Shown piece by piece: positions 21,911-30,591 of a DNA stretch of 36,236 nt. Source of the DNA: SHZI01 sp032122615 (GTDB lineage Bacteria > Pseudomonadota > Gammaproteobacteria > Steroidobacterales > GCA-2729495); NCBI GenBank assembly GCA_032122615.1, contig JAQBGF010000068.1:1-36236 (forward strand). Direction: 5' to 3'. The translations under genes were made by a program, and so were the position numbers. Positions within the stretch are counted from its first letter, which is position 1. Each line of letters begins with the position of its first letter. Below the pieces are notes generated by a model. It was given only the letters and a program-made list of their open reading frames with translations, ran no database searches and had not been told where the DNA came from.

Positions 21911-24403
21911 CTAGACGTACTTAAGGCGGCCATCCTTGTCCCAAAGACCCCAGAAGGCGCCAACATCACCCTCGTCGCGGATTTTCCAGGTCTCGTCGAA
22001 AGACGAGAAATAGAAGACCTCTATGCCGTCTTCTTCGGCCCATTTGCAGATGTTCAGGAAGTACCGGATCGCGTTGGTTTCGGAGGGGACCGCACCACCG
22101 ACAGGTGTGCCGATGTTCGGCCAGCCGGTTTCGCTGATGATGACCTTCTTGCCGTTGGCGACCTGGACGGTGCGACGATACATTTCTTTCGCGTAGAGCG
22201 TGGCGTGCTCGGCTGCGCAGCCCTCCCAGAAAGGGTAACAATTGGCGAGTATGACGTCACAAGCATCGGTTACCCGCGGGTGATCGATGAACTGGAAATA
22301 GGCGTCCGCGTAGCCGACCTGGGCACCCGGAACAGCCTCCTTGAAGCGGTGAATATAGCCAAGTAGTTCATCCTCGGACAGATCACCGCGCAAGAGCACT
22401 TCGTTGCCGACCGCGACAATGTCGGCCAATCCCGCTCCGGCGACCCTGATGGCATTCTCAAGTTCCTTCTCGTTCTTCTCGTGATCGCCTTGCAGCCAGA
22501 TGCCGACCAGGGTTTTCAACCCGCTCTCGTGGGCAATCCGGGGAATTTCTTCGTTGCCTTCGGTGCATGAGAAGGTGCGCAGCCAACTAATATGAGGCTG
22601 AATGATGGCCAATCGATTGCGGATCTGGGGTTCCCCGATCCTGGTGCCGGGCCCTTGCCCTTCCACGTAGGGGCTGAACGAAAGCCCGTGGATCTTCCCG
22701 TCAATTACGTGGCGAAATTGGGAACGCAAGTCCTCATCGGAAATATCGGCAGAGAAGAATCCCTGCAGCGACACGGGCCCGCGGTACAAGGCGATGGTTT
22801 CTTCTCGTGTCATGGTTTTATGCCGTTTGTAAAGTTCTTTTGCGAGGTTGGATGACCGCCGGGCCGCCGGAGGAATGGGCTCGTGCCGGGCCGATCCCGA
22901 CGGAAGTTCCTGCTTGCCGGATAATGGAACCGCAGCTTTAGGAGCATCCAGGCTGCCGCGGCGCCGCTCAAGTTCCAGCCGTATCTCGCGTGCGCGCTCC
23001 TCGGTAATGGAGAAACTCGCTATTGCCCAGATTGCCACGCCTGATGTGACGAACGGTACGAACGCATCGAACAGTCGCATGAGGGTTATCGTGCTCTGCG
23101 CCTGGTTGCCTTCGAGCGCCACGTCGAAGCCGGTCGCATTCAGCAGGAAACCACCGGCCGCGAGCGCCGCCGCCATGCCCAGCTTCACCACCCACCAGAA
23201 GATGGAGCCGTACATGCCTTCACGCCGCTCGTGCGTTTCAAGTTCGTCGAGGTCGACGACATCGCAGATCATCGCCGGCATCAGTGTGAACAAACCGCCG
23301 AGACCGAACGCAAGGAACGGCGCCGGGAGTAACAGTAGCCAGGGCAGGTCGGGGTTGTAACAAAACCATTTCAAAGCGTACCCGACCATCGACAGGCCGA
23401 TAGCCGCAAAGAACGCCTTGCGCTTGCCTATCCTGGTGCCCAGCCAGGTGACGATCATGATCACCACGAATGTCGAGATCGCACTCAGCGTGCCGGCATA
23501 ACCGGCGTATTCCGCGCCCAGTACTTTATCGCCGCGGAACACGTAGTAGATGATGACGTAAAACCCGAATGACGAAATCAGCATGAAGCCGTTGAAGACC
23601 AGGAAGGTCGCCACGCAGAGTTTGACGAACGGTCTGGATTTCAGTGTGGTCGCAAAACCGCGGAAGAAATCGCGGATAACGCGATTCATCACGGTAAACG
23701 CGCCGACCGTTTTCTCATGGTGCCCCTGCACAGCCGCCACAGGGAGGGCCTTAAAGCGTTCACGCAGGAATATGGCGGGCAGGACGCCGATGGTAATGGT
23801 GACAATGGCGATCAGGATGGCCAGCCCGGCGGCGCCGTCCACCATGTCGTCAAAATACGTCTTGCTCTGCATGAAGAGCAGGAACCAGGGGGCGACAACA
23901 TAGGCGAGTTGACCGACGAAATTCTGCACGCCCATCAGGCGCGTGCGTTCGTGGTAGTCCGGTGTCAGTTCGTAACCGAGTGCCACCCACGGCGTCGCGA
24001 AAATCGTGTATCCCAGGTAGAAGATCAGCGAGCCGACAAGAAAGTACCAGAAGTAGAAAGACTCACTGCGGCCAGCGGGCAACTGCCACAACAGGGCGAA
24101 GACAACGCCTGCCACTATCGCACCGGCGAATATGTACGGTCGGCGTCGGCCCCACCGCGACCTGGTGTTGTCCGAGATGTAGCCCATCACAGGATCGGTG
24201 AGCGCGTCGGTCAGGCGGGGCAGGGCGCCGAGCAGACCGACCAGCGCCGGATTCATGCCGAGGCCGAGATTCAGCACAATCACCATGCCGCCGATGGCGG
24301 CGGCGAGCAGATTATTGACAAATGCGCCGAGGCCGTAGATCAGTTTGAGCTGAAACGGGATGCGATCTTCGGGCGCCGTTTCGTAGTGCGTAGCCTGGCT
24401 CAT
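21911..24403 (-). CDS. GPH-family sugar symporter fused to a GH17 domain
   Basis: One uninterrupted 830-residue frame from the ATG at 24401-24403. Residues about 15-470 are a 12-helix glycoside-pentoside-hexuronide:cation symporter (MelB-like, MFS superfamily), with the family loop DPVMGYISDNTRSRWGRRRP at 70-89 and a central cytoplasmic loop at about 212-255. A charged linker rich in Glu, Arg and Pro follows (about 468-535). Residues 540-830 are a GH17 domain with acid/base Glu668 in AVGNEVL and nucleophile Glu758 in IISETGW. In MelB-type transporters both termini are cytoplasmic, so the GH17 part should lie at the inner mouth of the transporter. This predicts coupled import and cleavage of beta-1,3-gluco-oligosaccharides. 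A transglycosylase role, as in some bacterial GH17 proteins, is the alternative. Confidence 0.92.
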   Translation of the reverse strand: MSQATHYETAPEDRIPFQLKLIYGLGAFVNNLLAAAIGGMVIVLNLGLGMNPALVGLLGALPRLTDALTDPVMGYISDNTRSRWGRRRPYIFAGAIVAGVVFALLWQLPAGRSESFYFWYFLVGSLIFYLGYTIFATPWVALGYELTPDYHERTRLMGVQNFVGQLAYVVAPWFLLFMQSKTYFDDMVDGAAGLAILIAIVTITIGVLPAIFLRERFKALPVAAVQGHHEKTVGAFTVMNRVIRDFFRGFATTLKSRPFVKLCVATFLVFNGFMLISSFGFYVIIYYVFRGDKVLGAEYAGYAGTLSAISTFVVIMIVTWLGTRIGKRKAFFAAIGLSMVGYALKWFCYNPDLPWLLLLPAPFLAFGLGGLFTLMPAMICDVVDLDELETHERREGMYGSIFWWVVKLGMAAALAAGGFLLNATGFDVALEGNQAQSTITLMRLFDAFVPFVTSGVAIWAIASFSITEERAREIRLELERRRGSLDAPKAAVPLSGKQELPSGSARHEPIPPAARRSSNLAKELYKRHKTMTREETIALYRGPVSLQGFFSADISDEDLRSQFRHVIDGKIHGLSFSPYVEGQGPGTRIGEPQIRNRLAIIQPHISWLRTFSCTEGNEEIPRIAHESGLKTLVGIWLQGDHEKNEKELENAIRVAGAGLADIVAVGNEVLLRGDLSEDELLGYIHRFKEAVPGAQVGYADAYFQFIDHPRVTDACDVILANCYPFWEGCAAEHATLYAKEMYRRTVQVANGKKVIISETGWPNIGTPVGGAVPSETNAIRYFLNICKWAEEDGIEVFYFSSFDETWKIRDEGDVGAFWGLWDKDGRLKYV

Positions 24404-24433
24404 GCCATTTATCTCACGCCCCGAATGAGGGCC

Positions 24434-24445
24434 TATTCTTGTTTT
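24434..24445 (-). promoter_or_regulatory. Shared leader motif AAAACAAGAATA (fusion gene)
   Basis: On the coding strand AAAACAAGAATA followed by GGCCC lies about 31 nt before the start codon of the symporter-GH17 fusion. It matches the motif before the large GH16 gene at nearly the same distance. The two genes are unrelated, so coding homology does not explain the match. Confidence 0.4.
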
Positions 24446-24462
24446 CCCGATCGTCCACCAAA

Positions 24463-24478
24463 TTGACAGCGCTGTCAA
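24463..24478. promoter_or_regulatory. LacI-family operator, perfect 16-bp palindrome
   Basis: TTGACAGCGCTGTCAA is identical to its own reverse complement, with a central CG as is usual for LacI/GalR sites. It lies in the 146-bp region between the divergent symporter-GH17 and GH3 genes, so one bound repressor could block both. Each arm carries a TTGACA -35 box, one for each strand. Confidence 0.85.
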
Positions 24479-24491
24479 ACATTGCTAAAAG
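24463..24491 (+). promoter_or_regulatory. Promoter of the GH3 / sugar porter operon
   Basis: TTGACA (24463-24468), a 17-base spacer, and TAAAAG (24486-24491). The -35 box is the left arm of the operator. The predicted transcript starts near 24498, 52 nt before the TTG start of the GH3 gene. On the opposite strand the mirror -35 has only a poor -10 (GACGAT). Confidence 0.65.
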
Positions 24492-24549
24492 TCCGGGCAT
24501 GCTCAGGGCCTGCTTAACACTCGAGGGGGCTTCGTGATACTCGAACGGG

Positions 24550-26889
24550 TTGCGCTTTTTCGGAGCGACGAGTCGGCCAGATGTCGCTGCCGGTAAATGG
24601 TCAGCGGGTTTATTCAATTCACTCTGCGGCCTGTTATCACTACTAATAATGACTGTCTCAATCGCTGATCCCCTGCTGGATCGAGGCTCAATCGAGCAAC
24701 GCATCAGCTCGCTCCTGAAGCGCATGACCCTGGCCGAGAAAATTGGCCAGATGAGCCAGCGTAATGCGAGTGATGGTTACGCCCCGGACTATCTTGCGGA
24801 CGAATTGCGAGCCGGGCGCATCGGTTCGATCCTCAACCAGGTTGATGTCGCCATCGTCAATGAACTGCAGCGCATCGCGGTCGAGGAAAGCCGTCTCGGC
24901 ATTCCACTGCTGGTTGGTCGCGACGTCATTCACGGCTTCAAAACCGTCATGCCAATCCCGCTGGGGCAGGCGGCGACCTGGAACCCTGAGCTGGTAAAGG
25001 AAGGGGCACACGTCGCTGCGCAGGAAGCCGCTTCGGCAGGCGTCAACTGGACGTTTGCGCCCATGATGGATATAGCGCGCGACGCACGCTGGGGACGTGT
25101 CGCAGAGAGCTTCGGCGAGGACGCTTTCCTCGCAAGCAAACTTGCTGTCGCGATGGTTGAGGGCTTTCAGGGTGACGACTTGTCGGCGAATGACGCGATC
25201 GCTGCCTGCGCCAAACACTTCGCGGGCTATGGCGCCGCCGAAAGTGGCCGCGACTATGCCACGACGAATATCCCGGAGCACGAGCTGCGTAATGTCTACC
25301 TGCGGCCGTTCAAGGCTGCCATCGATGCCGGTGTGATGTCGCTCATGCCATCGTTCAGTGACCTGAACGGTGTGCCGGCAACTGGTAACGAATTTCTGCT
25401 ACGGCGGATATTGCGAGGCGAATGGAAGTTTGACGGACTCGTGGTCAGCGACTGGGACTCGGTTCGCCAGCTCGGCGTTCACGGTCTCACGGCTAATGAC
25501 GGGGAGTCAGCCCTGGAGGCGGTGAGAGCCGGGGTCGACATGGAGATGGCGGGTGATGCTTACAGCAACCATCTTGCCGGGTTGGTCGAGCAGGGTCTGG
25601 TGAGTGTCGATACGATTGATGCGGCTGTCACCAATATTCTGCGTGTCAAGTTTCGCCTTGGGCTGTTCGATAATCCGTATACGGTCCCATCAGACCTGTC
25701 GCCAGGTGCCAGTGAGCATGCACTGGCGATAGCGAAGAAAACGGCACTGCAAAGCATCGTCATGCTGAAGCGTGAACACAGCGTACTGCCGTTGTCCGCC
25801 GGAAAGCTGAGCTCCGTTGCTGTCATTGGCCCGCTGGCCGACGCGCCGTACGAACAGCTGGGCACCTGGGTCTTCGACGGTGACGCGGAGCGCAGCGTTA
25901 CGCCGCTACAGGCGATCCGTGATTTCCTCGGTACAGAGGCTGAGGTTCGCTATGTGCGTGCGATGGAAAATTCACGCAGCCGGGCCAGTGAGTCGTTCGA
26001 CGAGGCAGCGAAAAGCGCTCGCGACTCGGACGTGGCGATCCTGTTTCTGGGTGAGGAATCGATCCTGTCCGGCGAGGCGCATTCCCGCGCCGACATCAAT
26101 CTCCCGGGCGATCAGGCAGAACTCGTGCGGCGCGTGCGAGAGGCCGGTAAACCCGTGATCGCCGTGATACTGGCCGGCCGGCCGTTGACGCTGACGAACA
26201 TCGTTGATCAGGTCGACGCCATTCTGTTCGCCTGGCACCCGGGGACGATGGCAGGACCGGCGATTGCCGACCTTTTGTTTGGTGTCGAGTCGCCGTCGGG
26301 CAAGCTGCCGGCAACATTTCCCCGCATGGTGGGGCAGATCCCGATCTACTACAACCAGAAGAACACCGGCAAGCCACCCTCGCCGGGCACGATTTTGCAC
26401 ATCGACGACATCGATACACACGCATCACAAACCTCGTTCGGGATGAGCTCGTTTCACCTGGACGCTGGTTACACACCGTTGTTCGCATTCGGCCATGGCT
26501 TGTCTTATACCCGGTTCGATTACCAGAACATTTGCCTGAGCGCGGATGAAGTCCGGCTCGGCGACGCCGTGACCATAAGTGCTGAGTTGACGAACAAGGG
26601 CGACGTTGCCGCCGATGAAATTGTGCAGCTGTACATTCGTGACCTCGTTGGCAGCGTTACGAGACCCGTCAGGGAACTGAAGGGCTTCCGCCGGTTGCGC
26701 CTCGAGCCAGGCCAGACGGTGGCGGTTGAGTTCAAACTGCATACCGACGATCTCGCGTTCTACGGGCGGGACATGCGACTGATTACCGAGCCGGGGGAGT
26801 TTCATGCCTGGATCGGCGGCAGCTCTGAAACCCAGCTCAAAACGGGATTCCGCCTCATCAAGGGCGACGCAAGCGCGGGACAACAATGA
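24550..26889 (+). CDS. GH3 beta-glucosidase, probably periplasmic
   Basis: A GH3 enzyme of 779 residues from a TTG at 24550, or 746 from the ATG at 24649. I prefer the TTG because it adds a signal peptide-like segment (Lys16, then a hydrophobic core to TVSIA, cleavage SIA/DP), and no other start exists between. Ribosome sites are weak for both. The N-terminal TIM-barrel domain has GRDVIHGF, the KHFAGYG motif and the nucleophile Asp in VVSDWDS (about residue 301). The C-terminal alpha/beta sandwich and the fibronectin-III-like tail (from about residue 670) are complete. GH3 enzymes of this layout remove glucose from short beta-glucans. The stop overlaps the next start (ATGA), so it is coupled to the sugar porter. 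Confidence 0.92.
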   Translation: MRFFGATSRPDVAAGKWSAGLFNSLCGLLSLLIMTVSIADPLLDRGSIEQRISSLLKRMTLAEKIGQMSQRNASDGYAPDYLADELRAGRIGSILNQVDVAIVNELQRIAVEESRLGIPLLVGRDVIHGFKTVMPIPLGQAATWNPELVKEGAHVAAQEAASAGVNWTFAPMMDIARDARWGRVAESFGEDAFLASKLAVAMVEGFQGDDLSANDAIAACAKHFAGYGAAESGRDYATTNIPEHELRNVYLRPFKAAIDAGVMSLMPSFSDLNGVPATGNEFLLRRILRGEWKFDGLVVSDWDSVRQLGVHGLTANDGESALEAVRAGVDMEMAGDAYSNHLAGLVEQGLVSVDTIDAAVTNILRVKFRLGLFDNPYTVPSDLSPGASEHALAIAKKTALQSIVMLKREHSVLPLSAGKLSSVAVIGPLADAPYEQLGTWVFDGDAERSVTPLQAIRDFLGTEAEVRYVRAMENSRSRASESFDEAAKSARDSDVAILFLGEESILSGEAHSRADINLPGDQAELVRRVREAGKPVIAVILAGRPLTLTNIVDQVDAILFAWHPGTMAGPAIADLLFGVESPSGKLPATFPRMVGQIPIYYNQKNTGKPPSPGTILHIDDIDTHASQTSFGMSSFHLDAGYTPLFAFGHGLSYTRFDYQNICLSADEVRLGDAVTISAELTNKGDVAADEIVQLYIRDLVGSVTRPVRELKGFRRLRLEPGQTVAVEFKLHTDDLAFYGRDMRLITEPGEFHAWIGGSSETQLKTGFRLIKGDASAGQQ

Positions 26890-28451
26890 CGAATCAACGC
26901 ACGCGATTCACGGTGACCATTGCCCTCATCGTTGCCATGGGCGGGTTCCTCATGGGCTTCGATGCCTCGGTCATATCCGGCGTTGTTGGCTTCATAGAGC
27001 GCGAATTCAGCCTGACGAAGCTTCAGCTTGGCTGGTCGGTCGCGTCACTGACGCTGACGGCGACGCTGGCCATGATGGTCGCCGGGCCGTTGAGCAATCG
27101 CCTGGGCCGTATACCGGTGCTCAGGATAGCCGCGGTGCTATTTGCCGTTTCAGCCATAGCGTCGGCTGCCGCACCAGATTTCCTGTGGCTCGTCATCGCC
27201 CGCATGATCGGCGGACTTGGGGTCGGTGCAGCGCTGATTATCGCGCCGATGTACATTGCCGAGATCGCGCCTGCGAAGATGCGGGGCCGGCTGGTGTCGC
27301 TGAACCAGCTGAATATTGTCATCGGCATCTCTGTTGCGTTTTTCAGCAACTACCTGATTCTGACCCTCGGTCAGTCGGATGTTGGCCTCGCGGCGGTGCT
27401 GCGACTCGGTGACTGGAGCTGGCGCTGGATGCTGGGTGTTGAGGCGCTGCCAGCAATTCTCTATTTCTTTGCCTTGATGGTTGTCCCGGAAAGCCCACGC
27501 TGGCTGGCAATGCACGGCAGGGAAGCAGAGGCACTGCAAATCTTCGAGAAGGTCAGCGGAGGTGAGCAGGCCAGAGCCGACCTGGCCGCCGTGCAGGCCA
27601 GCCTCAGGGCAGAGGTCGAGGATCCACGCGCATCGATCCGCCAGCTGTTCCGTCCCGCGATGAAGCTCGTCCTGACAATCGGCGTTTCGGTCGCGATTCT
27701 GCAGCAGATAACGGGCATCAATTCAGTGTTCTTTTATGCACCCATGATCTTCGAGCAGTCTGGCATAGGCACCGACGCATCGTTCATGCAGGCGATTCTG
27801 GTCGGGATCGTGAACCTGGTATTTACGATTGTCGCCATTTTGTTGATCGACAAACTCGGTCGCCGCCCGTTGCTCGCCTTCGGGCTCACGGGTATTGCCG
27901 TATGCATGCTGACTTTGGCCTACGGATTCGGTACAGCAACTTATACGCTGACCCGTGACGCCATCGACGCGCTACCGGTGCAGGTTGATCGTGAACGCAT
28001 TGCGCCGTTGACAGACGTCGTGTACGACAGCGATGTGGCTTTCAGGGAAGCTGTATCGGCGAAAATCAGCGCGGATGTTTTCAGGCAGAACGAGTCGCAA
28101 CTGGTCAGTGCTGCGATCACTATTAATTCGGCGCTGATCCTGTTCGGTATTCTCGGTTTTGTTGCCAGTTTCGCGGTATCGCTGGGACCGGTCATGTGGG
28201 TATTGTTCTCGGAGTTGTTTCCAAACCAGCTTCGCGGTTTGGCCATTTCGTTCGCCGGCCTTATTAATTCGGCGGTGAGCTTTGGGGTGCAGCTCGTTTT
28301 CCCCTGGGAGCTCGAGAACCTCGGCAATTCGGCGACATTCCTGGTTTATGGCGTATTCGCCATCCTGGGCCTCGGCGTTGTCATGCGGATCCTTCCGGAG
28401 ACGAAGGGGCGGTCGCTCGAAGAGCTTGAAAAAGTGCTGGTCAGGAGCTGA
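26886..28451 (+). CDS. MFS sugar porter family transporter (glucose-type)
   Basis: A 521-residue, 12-helix inner-membrane transporter of the sugar porter family (XylE/GLUT-like). Signatures are the D-x-x-GRRP-like loops (NRLGRIP at 71-77, DKLGRRP at 322-328), PESPRWL at 201-207, QQITGIN at 273-279 and PETKGRS near the end. It probably imports the glucose released by GH3. It overlaps the GH3 stop by 4 bp. An insert of about 60 hydrophilic residues (about 350-410) separates helices 9 and 10 and would face the periplasm; it makes the protein longer than the usual 450-490 residues. Confidence 0.93.
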   Translation: MTNQRTRFTVTIALIVAMGGFLMGFDASVISGVVGFIEREFSLTKLQLGWSVASLTLTATLAMMVAGPLSNRLGRIPVLRIAAVLFAVSAIASAAAPDFLWLVIARMIGGLGVGAALIIAPMYIAEIAPAKMRGRLVSLNQLNIVIGISVAFFSNYLILTLGQSDVGLAAVLRLGDWSWRWMLGVEALPAILYFFALMVVPESPRWLAMHGREAEALQIFEKVSGGEQARADLAAVQASLRAEVEDPRASIRQLFRPAMKLVLTIGVSVAILQQITGINSVFFYAPMIFEQSGIGTDASFMQAILVGIVNLVFTIVAILLIDKLGRRPLLAFGLTGIAVCMLTLAYGFGTATYTLTRDAIDALPVQVDRERIAPLTDVVYDSDVAFREAVSAKISADVFRQNESQLVSAAITINSALILFGILGFVASFAVSLGPVMWVLFSELFPNQLRGLAISFAGLINSAVSFGVQLVFPWELENLGNSATFLVYGVFAILGLGVVMRILPETKGRSLEELEKVLVRS

Positions 28452-28456
28452 GCAGC

Positions 28457-29929
28457 CTATTCGTGCCACGAATGATTGTTGCGCTCAGTCAGGGCGATCG
28501 CCGCGCTCGGTCCCGCGCTTCCGGCGCTGTAAGGCCTGGCCTTCTGGCCAGTGGTGCGCCACCCTTCGATGATGCCGTCGACCCACTGCCACGCCGCTTC
28601 CACCTCATCACGACGCACGAACAGTGCTGAGTTGTTCCTGAGCACATCGAGCAGCATGCGTACATAGGCTGAGCGACCGCGCCGCTGGCCAAATGAGCTG
28701 CCTGCCGAGAGATTTAGTGGCACTTGCGTTAGTGTCACGTCATTCATCCCCGGTTCTTTGTGCATGAGCGTCAGCGTGATCATCTCCTCGGGCTGGAGTT
28801 TGATCAGCAGGGTATTGGGCGCCAGGGTCGCGCCAATGCCGGCGAAGATGTTGTACGGGGCCGGCTTGAATTGAATCATGATTTCGCTGGAGCGCTTCTG
28901 AAGGCGCTTGCCGGTGCGGAGGTAGAACGGCACGCCGGCCCATCTCCAGTTGTCAACTTCCACGCGCAGCGCGACGAAGGACTCGGTGTCGCTACCCGGC
29001 CCGGCGCCAGGCTCCTCAAGATAGCCCACCGCGGACTCTCCGCCACTAAAGCCCGCCGTGTACTGACCACGGACGGTGTGGCTGGCCACTTCGGCACCAG
29101 TGATGGGCCGGAGCGACCACAGTACCTTCACCTTTTCGTTGCGCACGGCTGATGGTGTGAAGCTGGCTGGCGGTTCCATGGCTACCAGGCAGAGCAGTTG
29201 CAGAAGATGGCTCTGTACCATGTCCCTTAGCGCGCCGGTGCCGTCGTAGAACGGCCAGCGGCCGCCGACGCCAACCGTTTCCGCCACGGTAATCTGCACC
29301 TGCTCGATAGCGTTGGCGTTCCACAGTGGTTCGAAGATCGCGTTCGCAAAGCGCAGGGCCAGCAGGTTCTGCACCGCCTCCTTGCCAAGGTAGTGATCAA
29401 TGCGGAAGACCTGATTCTCCTCGAAGGCGGCCCCGATGGCCTCATTGACCCGACGGGCCGACTCTGTGTCTGTTCCGATCGGCTTCTCGATGGTGATGCG
29501 GCTTAAGCTGTCTACCATCCCGCCATCACGCAGAGCGAGGCATATCGGGCTGATCAGCTGGGGGCCGGTGGAGAGGTAATAGATCACTCCGCCCGGACCC
29601 GGCCGAAGCACTTTCCTGATTGGTTCCAGTCCGCCGGTTGCCTGAACATCGACCGTGACGTAGCGGATTCGTTTGGCGAAGGCCTGAAAAGTGGCTTCGT
29701 CGAATGGCGGTGCGCTGCCTGATGCCTGGATCGCCCGCTTCACCCTTTCGATGAACGCCTCATCCGACAGCTTCGAGGTGGCTGCACCCACCAGCTGGAA
29801 GTGTGGCGGTAGCAGGCCATCTGTATCCAGCGCGTACAGCGAAGGCCACAGCATGCGGCGTGCCAGGTCGCCGGTTGCGCCGAACAGCACTAATGCGCGG
29901 CATTCGTCGGTAGCGGCTATCGATGGCAT
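28457..29929 (-). CDS. zwf: Glucose-6-phosphate 1-dehydrogenase
   Basis: 490 residues from the ATG at 29927-29929. It has the nucleotide-binding FGATGDLARRM near the N-terminus and the active-site RIDHYLGKE. It oxidises glucose-6-phosphate to 6-phosphogluconolactone, the entry to the Entner-Doudoroff route. It starts 17 bp after eda, so it is the third gene of an edd-eda-zwf operon, and it converges on the sugar porter with only 5 bp between stops. No pgl (lactonase) or glk (glucokinase) accompanies it. Confidence 0.96.
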   Translation of the reverse strand: MPSIAATDECRALVLFGATGDLARRMLWPSLYALDTDGLLPPHFQLVGAATSKLSDEAFIERVKRAIQASGSAPPFDEATFQAFAKRIRYVTVDVQATGGLEPIRKVLRPGPGGVIYYLSTGPQLISPICLALRDGGMVDSLSRITIEKPIGTDTESARRVNEAIGAAFEENQVFRIDHYLGKEAVQNLLALRFANAIFEPLWNANAIEQVQITVAETVGVGGRWPFYDGTGALRDMVQSHLLQLLCLVAMEPPASFTPSAVRNEKVKVLWSLRPITGAEVASHTVRGQYTAGFSGGESAVGYLEEPGAGPGSDTESFVALRVEVDNWRWAGVPFYLRTGKRLQKRSSEIMIQFKPAPYNIFAGIGATLAPNTLLIKLQPEEMITLTLMHKEPGMNDVTLTQVPLNLSAGSSFGQRRGRSAYVRMLLDVLRNNSALFVRRDEVEAAWQWVDGIIEGWRTTGQKARPYSAGSAGPSAAIALTERNNHSWHE

Positions 29930-29946
29930 AGCAGGGGCTGGTCCGA

Positions 29947-30591
29947 TCAAGTGGTTTTGCCAGAGTTTCTGGCGAGCTGCGCGGCTGCTTCTGCTCTGCG
30001 GCGGATCTGCCCCCAGTCCCTGGTGGCGACCAGGGCAGGGGGTGATAGCCACGAACCGCCGACACACACGACATTCGGCAGGGCCAGGTAGCTGGCTGCC
30101 GAATCGGCATCAATGCCACCGGTTGGACAAAACCTCACCTGCGGAAACGGTCCGCCGAGGGCCTTGAGCATTTCCACCCCGCCGGCCTGGCGGGCCGGAA
30201 ACAGCTTCATCGCCGCAAAGCCTGCCTCGATTGCCCGCATGACGTCCGAAGGCGTCATGACACCCGGCAGGAACGGAAAGTTCCAGCCTCGGGCATGCGC
30301 AAGCAGATCCGGGGTCGTGCCGGGGCTCACTCCAAAGCGGGCGCCAGCCGCCCGCGCAGCTTCCAGATCGGCGACATTCGTGATCGTGCCAACCCCCACC
30401 AGGGCGTCCGGAAGGGCGGCGCGAATAGCTCGGACGCTGTCGAGTGCAGCGGGTGTCCGCATGGTTACCTCAAGCACGCGAATACCCCCGCTCATCAGTG
30501 CCTCTGCCAATGGCACCGCATCGTCCACACGATCAAGGACGATCACCGGCATTACGGGGCTTGCTGCCATGATTTCAATAATTGACGTCAT
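29947..30591 (-). CDS. eda: 2-keto-3-deoxy-6-phosphogluconate aldolase
   Basis: The 214-residue protein matches class I KDPG aldolases: PVIVLDRVDDAVPLAEAL at the start, the EVTMRTPAAL strand with the catalytic-type Glu, VGVGTI, the Schiff-base lysine in AMKLFPA, and CPTGGI. It splits KDPG into pyruvate and glyceraldehyde-3-phosphate. Its ATG overlaps the edd stop by 4 bp (ATGA), so the two are translationally coupled. Confidence 0.96.
   Translation of the reverse strand: MTSIIEIMAASPVMPVIVLDRVDDAVPLAEALMSGGIRVLEVTMRTPAALDSVRAIRAALPDALVGVGTITNVADLEAARAAGARFGVSPGTTPDLLAHARGWNFPFLPGVMTPSDVMRAIEAGFAAMKLFPARQAGGVEMLKALGGPFPQVRFCPTGGIDADSAASYLALPNVVCVGGSWLSPPALVATRDWGQIRRRAEAAAQLARNSGKTT

Noticed and set aside
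21911..22890. Separate GH17 gene instead of a fusion, starting at the internal ATG near residue 531
   Set aside because: The frame runs unbroken from the symporter through a charged linker, and no ribosome site or gap separates the parts.
28008..28013. TTGACA inside the sugar porter gene
   Set aside because: It is within coding sequence, has no inverted second arm, and leads to no gene start.
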